From NCBI GenBank assembly GCA_028571685.1, contig CM053140.1, positions 26,455,501-26,519,500 on the forward strand: a stretch of DNA of 64,000 nucleotides. Reading direction: 5' to 3'. This DNA is from Heterohyrax brucei (lineage: Eukaryota > Chordata > Mammalia > Hyracoidea > Procaviidae). The position numbers and the translations under genes were made by a program. The notes under the pieces are model-generated. The model saw only the letters and a list, made by a program, of their open reading frames with translations, searched no databases and was not told the origin of the DNA. Shown piece after piece: positions 23,515-31,974 of this stretch. How positions within the stretch are numbered: position 1 is the first letter of the stretch; every line of letters starts with the position of its first letter.

Positions 23515-23913
23515 TCTACACTGGGTTCTCTAGAGAAGCAAAACCAGTAAAGCATATAAATAAATACGGAGAGATTTATATCAAGGAAAACAGCTTATGT
23601 ATTGTAGAGGCTGGAATGTCTGAGGCCTCTCCCAATTTATGCACTCACAGAAGCTGGTGAACTCAATACTGGCAGGTCAGAGAGCAGTGCCTCCTGCTCA
23701 CTGGCTGGGAAGGTTGATGAATCCTCATACCAACAGACAAGACCACAAGGATGCTCCTAATTTATGTAGCTGCAGGGGCTGGTGAAACCAAGGTCAGCAG
23801 GTTGTGAAGCAGCACTCTTGCTCACAGGCTGTGAAGATCAATGAATCCCAGGATTGACAGGTAAAGCTGCTAATTCAAGTCCCAAGAACCAGACATCAGG
23901 TGACAAGAGCAGC
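23515..23913 (-). mobile_element. MaLR-like LTR fossil, minus
   Basis: Starts with GGTTCTCTAGAGAAGCAAAA, the reverse of the expected LTR end, and continues with blocks shared with 20150-20400. Cut by the LTR at 23919-24440. Confidence 0.6.
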
Positions 23914-23918
23914 TGCTG

Positions 23919-24440
23919 TGTTTTAGTCAGCCAGGGCTGCTCTAACAGTAATATCACAGAGTGGATGGCTTTAACAAAGGAAAGTTTATTCTTACATAGT
24001 CTGGTAGGCTGCAAGTCCATATTCAGGGTGTCCTCTCCAGGGGAAGGCTTTCCCCTTGTCAGCTCTTTGGGAAAGGCCGGTATTGTACCAGTCTTTGTCC
24101 AGGGAGCATCTCGGTGCAGGAACCTCAGGTCTGAAGGAAGCACTCTTCTCCCAGTGCTGCTTTCTTGATGGTATGAGGTTCCCAATTCTCTGCCTGCTTC
24201 TCTATCCTTTTATCTCTGGTAGGATGAAAGGATTAAAGGTGGGGCAAGCCATACTCCAGGGAAACTCCCTTTATAGTGGAGCAGGGAGGTGATCCTATGA
24301 AGGGATGTATAGCCCCACCCTAATCCTTTAACATACAGCATAGGAAAAACACACAATGGAAGAGTCACAAGATACTGGGAATCATGTCCCAGCCACATGG
24401 CTACACATATTTTTGGGGGGACAGAATTCAATCCATGACA
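23919..24440 (-). mobile_element. MaLR-type LTR fossil (solo, minus)
   Basis: 522 bp, TGTTTTAG to CCATGACA, flanked by exact TGCTG at 23914-23918 and 24441-24445. Highly similar to 21853-22353 by eye, so the two are of similar age. Confidence 0.92.
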
Positions 24441-24445
24441 TGCTG

Positions 24446-25154
24446 GATCCAGAACAAGCCAAAAACTTTGGCAAGGTGAACAGGAAGACCATAGGTAGTA
24501 GAGGGTGGAGAGATGAAGGCTGAGAGGGCAATGAGCAACCACAGGCCCTAACCCTGCAAGTACAACTTAGCAGATTCCGTCACGGGGGTGATCACTTTCA
24601 ACTTCAGCAGGGAAGTGATCACAACCTTATACAACTGCCAAGACACTGAGAAACACAACCCAGCCAAATAGACACACATTCTTAATCATGACAGCAGTAT
24701 TACGTTCTCTGTGTATTTTTATATTGCCCAATATTCATTTCCATCATACATTCAGGTTTACAACACCAGTTAGGGGAAACATACCTTTAGTCAGGTCTAT
24801 ATTCACAAACATTCATATAAACATATAACCTTATTAAACATTCTGGTTTCGTTGTTTCTTTTTCACTGTCTGACTATTTTGTCTGATCCATAAGCATGTG
24901 GCCTCAGGTCCCTCGCTAAGTCACACCAGGGAAACTCTGGCCCCCTATCAATCATCTTGTTTAACTTGCTGAGCTTTTATCCCAAGCCACGCCAGATGTA
25001 GCTTTCCTATCCATTGCTGCAGCATTATCTCTCCCTTTCCTGTTATCCATCACAAACATCACTCACCAAAATAAGAATCCAAGAATGAAAACTTTCTCAT
25101 CCTATGCCCATTCATCATTTCTCTTCTCAAACCCCAAGTTACCATGAGTTAGGA
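24446..25154. other. Unassigned, possible LTR-element debris
   Basis: The part up to about 24690 ends in a CATGACA-like string and may be another LTR remnant. The rest (24690-25154) shows no gene or repeat I can name. Confidence 0.35.
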
Positions 25155-26600
25155 GTCATTGTGTCAGATCCCACTTCTGACACCAACCATAATGCAGCAT
25201 GAAGAACTGTCTAAATTCATGAAGGATAGAAAAAGGATCAGCACAAGGCTGATTTCTAAAAGATGAAAGTCAGACATATCTCTGTTCCCCAGTTTCCTCA
25301 CTATTTCTGACACTAGATACCTCCCCCTCAACCCTGACACACACACAACACAATCTCTACTTCTCTGCTGGGTTAAATAAGTTGTTGAATGGCCACACAG
25401 AACTCATGGACTATACTCACAGTTATATTGTTTATTAGGGAAGTAACAGGCTATAATTCAGTATCAGAATCAACTTGGAAGTAATAGGAACAACTCAAAA
25501 TCAAGATCAGGAAGCACAGAAGGAACGTCTGAAAGGATCCCCTAAAGTGAAGTGCACACCCCTCCCTTCTTCAGCGCAGGACACCTTCCAACGAGGACAT
25601 CCCTCTAAGTTGCTTTCTGCCTTCAGGCCACTCTGTAATTGGGTTTTCTATTGATAACTGGCCAGCTGACAGCCAGAGTCTCTCTCAGCTGCAGCTTTTC
25701 TTTACTGGGCCTGGAAGGAACTTCCATATCCCAAAAGACACATTGCCTTCCTGGATCCTGTTAACTAGAACTCTTTTCAAAAAACTTCTGTGTTTCACTA
25801 CAACGGCCTGTACCAGACTGAGACCAGTACAACTAGATGCTGCCTGGCTACCACCACTGATTGCTCTGACAGAGATTGCAATAGACAGTCCCAGACAGAG
25901 CTGGAAAAAAAAAAAACATAGAACAAAATTCTAACTCACAAAAAAAGACCAGACTTGTTGGCCTGACAGTGACTAGAGAAACCCTCAGAGTATGACATTC
26001 AGACACCCTTTCAGCTCAGTGATGACGTCACTCCCGAGGTTTACCTTTCACCTAGAGGTCAGCCAGGCCCATAAAACAACACAAGACTAAAGGGGTTCAC
26101 CAGCCCAGTGGCAAGGAGTGGCAGGCAAGAGCAGACAGGAAAGCTCGTGATAGGGAGCCCAAGTGCAAGAAAGGAGAGTGTTGACATACGGTGTTGTTAA
26201 CCAATGTCCTAAAACAATGTATACTAACCGTTTAATGAGAAACTAGTTTGTTCTATAACCATCTAAAGCACAGTAAAGTAAATAAATAAACATCTGTGTT
26301 TCAGATGCTCATGTATCCCTGTTCTGATTGGTTACAAGGCAGGGCCTTCCTCAGCAGACCAGGGTTCAACCAATCTTCAAATACCCATGAGATGTCAATC
26401 AACTCAGGTCTTATACAAAAAATAATATTTCTTGCCTGTGGAGAACAGGTTCTTCTCCTCTGAGGCAGAAAGAAATCTGGGAGGTCACTCACGCTGGTTT
26501 TCCAAAGAAATAGTGCTAAGGCTTAGGGGAAAAAATCTCCCAAGCTCGTTTTCCAAAGAACCTGGGCAAAAGTAACCTAAAGGGACTCATTGCATCACAT
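25155..26600 (-). mobile_element. LTR fossil (retroviral family B), minus, interrupted
   Basis: Parts 25155-25797 and 26293-26600 match the copy at 17852-18690 (shared blocks TTAGGGAAGTAACAGGCTAT and GGCAGGGCCTTCCTCAGCAG). A retroposed L1-type sequence sits in the middle. Confidence 0.65.
25798..26292 (+). repeat. Retroposed L1-type 3' sequence with 11-bp target-site duplication
   Basis: Flanked by TCTGTGTTTCA at 25787-25797 and 26293-26303, and ends in AAGTAAATAAATAAACA. It carries the tail block TTTAATGAGAAACTAGTTTG. The A-rich end and long direct repeats show LINE-style target-primed insertion on the + strand. Confidence 0.8.
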
Positions 26601-26621
26601 TTCACACACACTCATAGAGAC

Positions 26622-26818
26622 TAAAACACCAAACCCGTTGCTATGGAGTCCATTCTGACTCATAGTGACCCCAGGTGTTACAGTATAGAGCTGCACTCCA
26701 TAGAGTATTCTTGGCCATAATCTTTGTGCAAGCAGATCACCAGGCTTTTCTTCCATGACTCTGCTGGATGGGTTTAAATCTCCAAACTTTCAATTAGTAC
26801 CTGAGGACAAATTGCTTG
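26622..26818 (-). repeat. AfroSINE long variant, minus
   Basis: CAAACCCGTTGCTATGGAGT at one end, middle block GGCCATAATCTTTGTGCAAG, then the reversed head. Followed by a CA-rich stretch (26830-26905). Confidence 0.8.
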
Positions 26819-27199
26819 CACCATCCAGAGACTTGCACACACTCGCACATACACATCCACTCACACTTACACATGCACATCCTCACGCATGCGCACACAC
26901 CTGGCTTGTGGGCTCCTGTTCTCCACATGAGTGAAGGCTTCATCTGACCATCTGAAACCTGACAAGAACGGAAACTGGGAAGCAAACTCTGGAAATGCGA
27001 ACAGAATTTACACTCCCTGAGGTGGGAGGACACTACGTGAGCACCTCATTCATGTGTCAGAAGCCCACACATGCCACTAGCCCTCAAGTTCAGTGACTCA
27101 TAGGCTGCTGAGAATCATTGGTGTGAAAGGACTGTCTTGTGACTGCAAAGCATTCCGCCACCGAGCTGCTGCGGCTCATGCAGCAGTGTGCAGAAATGG

Positions 27200-28175
27200 C
27201 ACAGAATCCCATTCCGCACTCACAGCTACCGTCCTGGGTGCCTCTTCCCCCCTCACTCCCACATCCGCCCACTACATCCTCTCAGGTTTGCTTGCTGAAT
27301 ATCGCTCCCTCCCACCCCCTCTTCTCCACCTCTGCCGCCTCCATCCTGGGCTAAGCCACCATCAGTCTTTGGCTACACAACGTACAACATCCTCCCTGCA
27401 CCCTCCCTGGCTCCCCTCCAATCCCTTTCCCGCAGAGGAGCTGGAGCGATCACTTCCAAGTACTGAGCTGATCACTTAGTTCCCCTGCTTCAACCCACAC
27501 AGTTTCCAGTGAGGCTGTGTTAGCACCAAAGCCTTATTGCACCCCCTAAGGTGCTGTATGATCTGCGCCTGCTCACTTCTAGCCCTATGTCCGCATCCTC
27601 TCTCTGCCCTTACTCCCTCTTTGCAGTTCAGATATACTGCCTTTTAAAAAACTAATAGTAATAATTTATTCAAAAATGCCCTACTCCACTGATGGTCTGA
27701 AGGCCCGGGAGTTCCTCTGGGAGCATGGTCCTAGACCTGATAATGCCCCTGATCACAGATCATTACTGAAGTCAACTCTTCAGATAGGAATAGATTGGAT
27801 TTGGGGACACAGAGTGACCATATCAGGTGTGCACTTTATGGCTCTGTGCACCTATAGGATATTGTCCTACTGGCCTGTTACTAGAGGGGAGTGGAGAGGG
27901 TGGAGAGGAGCAGACAGGAGATTGTTAAGACTATATGACATGTATAGAATGGAAAGGAGGAGTGTGCTGTCACCAGGCAAGAAAGCAGAGAGGTGGGCAT
28001 GCAAATTTAAATTGTGCTGTAAACTTCCACTCAATCACAATAAAAACAAACAAACAACAACAACAACAAAATGCCCTGCTCCATCCTACTGCAGGGCTTT
28101 TGCTCAGCCATTCCCTCTGCACCCTTCAGATCTTACCTAGAACGCCACCACCACCAGGAAGACTTCCTGACCCGG
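27200..28175 (+). repeat. L2-like ancient LINE remnant, interrupted
   Basis: The pyrimidine-rich text at 27360-27660 and 28080-28170 resembles the coding-to-3' part of mammalian L2. The match is loose. A long minus or plus open frame here is not a gene I can recognise. Confidence 0.35.
27689..28067 (+). repeat. Retroposed A-tailed sequence with 16-bp target-site duplication
   Basis: Bounded by AAAATGCCCTACTCCA (27673-27688) and AAAATGCCCTGCTCCA (28068-28083), one mismatch, with AATAAAAACAAACAAACAAC at its 3' end. It matches the insertion at 55166-55805 in its last part, so both belong to one repeat family, probably an afrotherian L1 3' region. Confidence 0.8.
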
Positions 28176-28525
28176 TGCTGGGTGCTGCTGCTATTGTTAG
28201 TTGCTGTTGAGACAGCACTGACTCAAGGCCATCCCATGCGCAACAGAAGGAAACATTACCCGATCCTGTGCCATCCTCACACGTGCTGGTGTGTTGGAGC
28301 CTATTGTTGCAGCCACCGTGTCAGTCTGTCTCATGAAAGGGTTCCCTCTTTTTCCCGGAGCCTCTCTTTAACCAAACACAATGTCCTTTTCTAGCAACTC
28401 GTTTTTGCTGATGACATGTCCAAAGTAAACAAGACAAAGTCTCACCATTCTCACCTCTAAGGAGCATACTGGCTGTACTTTCAAGCTAAGTTTGTTCACT
28501 TGTCTGGCACTCCACAGTGTATTCA

Positions 28526-28622
28526 ATATATATATATATATGTACACACACATATGTATTCAATATACATATTGAGTACATATGTATATTGAATATATAT
28601 ATACATATATATATATATTTAC
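28526..28622. repeat. AT-rich microsatellite inside RTE
   Basis: TATATATATATATATGTAC-type runs with two AATATACATATTGA-like palindromes. The run interrupts RTE text that resumes at 28621 with ACCAACACCACAGTTCAAG. Confidence 0.85.
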
Positions 28623-28757
28623 CAACACCACAGTTCAAGTGTGTCAATTCTCTTTTGACCTTCCTTTTTCATTGTTTAGCTTTTGTACTCATGCGTGGTT
28701 GGAAAGACCACGACTTGGGTCAGATGCATCTTGTCATCAAAACAACACTTTTTTTTT

Positions 28758-29047
28758 TTTTTAGCAAGATGTTGTCTTTGTTAGATGCTGTCGAATCAAT
28801 ATCAACTAGTAGTGACCCATGTGACAAAGTAGAACTGGTCCATTGAGTTTTCTAAACTCTGTAGGATGGTTCTACACTATTTTATAGGATCGCTATAAGT
28901 CAGAATTGACTCAATGGCAATGACTGTCTTTAATCTTTACAGGAGCAGATCACCAGGTCTTTCTCCCTTGAAGCTGCTGGGTGGGTTTGAACCACTAACC
29001 TTTTGGTTAGCAGCTGAGAGCTTAGCCATGGTACCACCAGGGCTCCC
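28758..29047 (-). repeat. AfroSINE long variant in RTE
   Basis: Starts after a T run, includes GTTAGATGCTGTCGAATCAA, a second partial body copy (TATAGGATCGCTATAAGTCA), middle block TTTACAGGAGCAGATCACCA and the reversed head ending CCACCAGGGCTCCC. The repeated body suggests two overlapping SINEs. Confidence 0.8.
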
Positions 29048-29246
29048 TTTTTAAAACACTTTAAAGAAGACTTTTGCAACAGATTCCCCAATGCAGTACA
29101 TTGTTTTATTTTTCAACTGCTGCTTTCATGAATGTTGATTGGTGATCTAAACAGCAAAATCCGTAACAACTTTGAATTCTTCACCATTTATCCTGATGTT
29201 TATTAGTCCAGTGGCAAGGACTTTTGCTTCCTTCATATTGAGGTGT

Positions 29247-30258
29247 TACGGATAACACTGAGGAGAATGTGAACTCTAGAACACTTAACTGTGCCCATCA
29301 GAAATCTGTGTCTGGATCAAGAGACAGTTGTTTGAACAAACCAAAGGGATACAGTGTGGTTTAACTTCAGGAAAGGTGTACACAGGTGTTGTGTCCTTTC
29401 ACCATAACTATTCAATCTGTACACTGCGCAGCTAATCTGAGAAGCTGGACTATGTGAAGAAGAATAGGGTGTCAAGACTGGGAAAAGTCATTTAAACCTG
29501 CATTACGCAGATGACACAACCTTGCTTTCTGGGACTGAAGAGAACTTGAAGCACTTACTGATGAAGACCAAAGACCACAGCCTTCAGTATGGATTACACC
29601 TCAACATAAAGAAAACAAACAGACCAATAAGCACTATCATAATAAAGGGAAAAAATGTCGAAGTTATCAAGGATTTCACTTTGCTTGGATCCACAATCAA
29701 TGCCCATGGAAGCAGCGGTCAAGAAATCAAAAAGACACACTGCACTGGTAAAATCTGCAGCAAGAGACCTCTTTAAAGTGTTGGAAAGTGAAGAAGTCTT
29801 CTTAAGGACTAAATGCCTCACCCAAGCTGTGTTGTTTACCAATGCATCATACACATGTGAAAGCTGAACAATGAATAAGGAAGACCAAAGAAAAATTGGT
29901 GCCTTTAAATTGTGATGTTGAATATGAACTGCCAGGAGAACAAACAAATCTGTCCTGGAAGAAGTATAACCAGAATGCTCCTTAGAAGCAAGAATGGCAA
30001 ACCTATATCTCACATACTTCGGACATGTTATCAGGAGGGATTAGTTCCTGGAGAAGGACACCATACTTGGTAAAATAGAGGGTCAGTAAAAAAGAAGAAG
30101 ACCATCAATGAGATGGATTGATGCAGTAGCTGCAACAGTGGGCTTAGGCATGTCAACAGTTGTGGGCATGGTGCAGGACTCTGCAGTGTTTTGTTCTGTT
30201 ATGCATAGGGTCGCTATGAGTTGTAATCAACTCGACAGCATCCAACAAAAACAACACA
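29247..30258 (+). mobile_element. RTE-type LINE 3' part, plus
   Basis: Begins inside reverse transcriptase (GGATAACACTGAGGAGAATG), passes motif C (near 29506, CAGATGACACAACCTTGC) and ends in CAACTCGACAGCATCCAACA. Several frame breaks. Confidence 0.88.
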
Positions 30259-31145
30259 GAGAGTGATCTATGGCCATGGAGTGCTGAAGACCTCATTGAA
30301 GCTGAGCTTGCTCTGTCTCTTCTCTGTGTGAGTAAATTGTTGTTCCACCCAATGCGTATGTGTAAGCCATGTCTTTCTTGGTGACCTTAAGACTTGTTTG
30401 GACAACATTCTGTTCCTGACACCTAATATAGTGTCCAAAAATTGATGCAAGCACCACCTATTTACCCTCAGCTTTCTTGTACCTCTTTACGTGATAAAAA
30501 ATAAAAATAAAAATAACTCAGCATTTGGTCGTTAACTGAATATTCATTCATTCAGTAAATGTTCGTTGATGAAACTCTGCTTCAGGCATTTGTATGAGAG
30601 ACAAAGCAGAAAACGAAGATGGTATACAGAGGGCTGCAGGAGGCTGAAGGAGAGATCAGGGGCAGCTTCCTGAGAGAGGGGATAACTGGAGACGTGTTTT
30701 GAAAGACATGTAGGAGTTTTCTAGGTGACAAAGAGATAACACAAGGCTCCTGGCAAAAGGAATGGTACGTGCTGATGGATGGGGCCAGGAAGCAGCCCGG
30801 TTGTTTAGAGAATGATGGGAAATTCTTCACATGTAAAGGGCGGTTTGCGGTAAGGGCCAGATTCTAATGATGTTAGGTGTAGGTGCTTTGATTTCATCAC
30901 ATAGAAAAACAGGAAGACCCTGTAGGTTTGGAAGCAGTGGTGGAAGGATCTTGGTTCTTGATGAAGGTGAGGCTGGCAACCCTGATGCCTTCTGAACTGG
31001 TCCAGAGGAAGGTAATGGGGTCAGGACAAGAGAAGTGAGGACAGCAGTAGTGGGACTAAGCCAAGGACTGTTTAGCAAAACTTCACTGCACAGGGCCTTT
31101 TATTCGGATATTGTATGTCATCATCTCACTGTCACACCAACCCTG
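30259..31145. other. Upstream flank of SIN3B, mostly unassigned
   Basis: 30535-30600 contains TTCATTCATTCAGTAAATGT, the reversed 3' end typical of L2 or MIR. The rest, including a purine-rich stretch at 30600-31050, shows no supported gene. Confidence 0.4.
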
Positions 31146-31147
31146 TA

Positions 31148-31325
31148 AAGCTGTTGTTAGTTGCTCTCAAGTTAGTCCTGACTCATGGCGACCCCAGAAT
31201 GCAGAGCAGAACTGCTCCATGGGGTTTTCAGATCGCCAGGCATTTCTTCTGAGATGCTTCTGGGTCGGTCTGAACCTCTAGCCTTTTTGCCAGTGGTCAG
31301 CACTTAACCATTAGTGTCACTCAAG
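31148..31325 (-). repeat. AfroSINE long variant, minus
   Basis: CTGTTGTTAGTTGCTCTCAA to the reversed head CACTTAACCATTAGTGTCAC; diverged. Confidence 0.75.
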
Positions 31326-31327
31326 AG

Positions 31328-31520
31328 TTAGCGAACTTTTCCCAGAAAGGGCAGATGTTAATATTTCAGACTCTGCGAGAAAGGGCAATGTTAATATTTC
31401 AGGCTCTGCGAGTCTTAGGGTTTCTGTCATAACGACTCAACTCTGCTGCTGTAGCCACAGATGGCAGGTAAACGAATGGGCATGGTAGTGTTACAACAAA
31501 CCCTTATTTACGGATGCTGA
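31328..31520 (+). repeat. hAT-type DNA transposon remnant
   Basis: AAAGGGCAGATGTTAATATTTCAG and CGAATGGGCATGGTAGTGTT follow a common mammalian non-autonomous hAT (MER1-group). A segment of about 34 bp (GGGCA-TGTTAATATTTCAG-CTCTGCGAG) is present twice in tandem at 31346-31377 and 31384-31411. It ends about 150 bp before the CpG island. Confidence 0.65.
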
Positions 31521-31777
31521 CATTTTAATCTCATAGAATTTTCTCGTGTCTTAAAATACGCTTTTTCTTTGGATTTTTCCTCAACTATTTAAAAACGTAA
31601 AGACTATTCCTAGCTTGAGGGCCGTACAAAACACAAGCTGCGTGTTGGTTTGCCCACCCGGATTATAAAACATTCCCGGTTTAGGAACACGCCCCTGAAA
31701 CTCCCCAACTAGTGCCCCGCCTCTCCTCCCTGCCCCGCCCCTCCCGGGAACACTAGCCTTCGCCCCGGGGCGGAGCG

Positions 31778-31795
31778 TGCGCGTGCGCGTGCGCG
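31778..31795 (+). promoter_or_regulatory. Two overlapping NRF1 consensus sites
   Basis: TGCGCGTGCGCG occurs at 31778-31789 and again at 31784-31795, each matching the palindromic NRF1 consensus YGCGCRTGCGCR. The alternating purine-pyrimidine run is also favourable to Z-DNA. It sits 51-68 bp before the SIN3B start codon, a usual position for NRF1 in CpG-island promoters. Binding is inferred from the match only. Confidence 0.6.
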
Positions 31796-31842
31796 GCCCG
31801 GGCTCGGGCTGGGGGGCGGGGCGGGTTGCAGCTCCGACTTCC

Positions 31843-31850
31843 AACATGGC
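31843..31850 (+). promoter_or_regulatory. YY1-like motif over the SIN3B start codon
   Basis: AACATGGC fits the AANATGGC core seen in many housekeeping promoters, where it overlaps the ATG and can serve both YY1 binding and translation start. A/G at -3 and G at +4 also make this a good Kozak context. Confidence 0.45.
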
Positions 31851-31974
31851 GCATGCTGCTGGTGGCGGCGGCGGCGGCGGCGGCAGCGGCAGCGGCCACC
31901 CTGCTGGCCGGGGGCTGAGCGGCGCCCGCTGGGGCCGTTCGGGTTCCGCGGGCCACGAGAAGCTGCCGGTGCAC
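31846..31974 (+). CDS. SIN3B: SIN3B exon 1 (coding part)
   Basis: Codes residues 1-43, from MAHAAGG to HEKLPVH. The start was chosen because MAHA matches the known SIN3B amino terminus; an in-frame upstream ATG at 31777 would add 23 arginine- and glycine-rich residues and looks like untranslated CpG-island sequence. The GGC run gives nine consecutive glycines, slightly longer than I recall in human. The exon ends in phase 0 at a GTGAGT donor. Confidence 0.95.

Larger units (their letters stand above)
28190..29246 (-). mobile_element. RTE-type LINE 3' part, minus
   Basis: Starts with TTGTTAGTTGCTGTTGAGAC (the reversed RTE 3' end) and runs back to the region before motif C. Contains an AT microsatellite at 28526-28622 and an AfroSINE at 28758-29047. 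Forms a head-to-head pair with the next element. Confidence 0.85.

Noticed and set aside
27093-27479. Plus-strand open frame of 128 codons upstream of SIN3B
   Set aside because: Low-complexity Pro/Ser-rich translation, overlaps L2-like text, no splice or start context that stands out.
1-31145. 3' exons of NWD1, which I recall as the human upstream neighbour of SIN3B
   Set aside because: No exon-like stretch resembling WD-repeat coding sequence was found; the neighbour is probably beyond the left edge.
31664-31669. TATA box for SIN3B
   Set aside because: TATAAA is present but lies outside the GC-rich core; with a CpG island and NRF1/Sp1 sites a TATA-driven start is not needed, so it is left unassigned.
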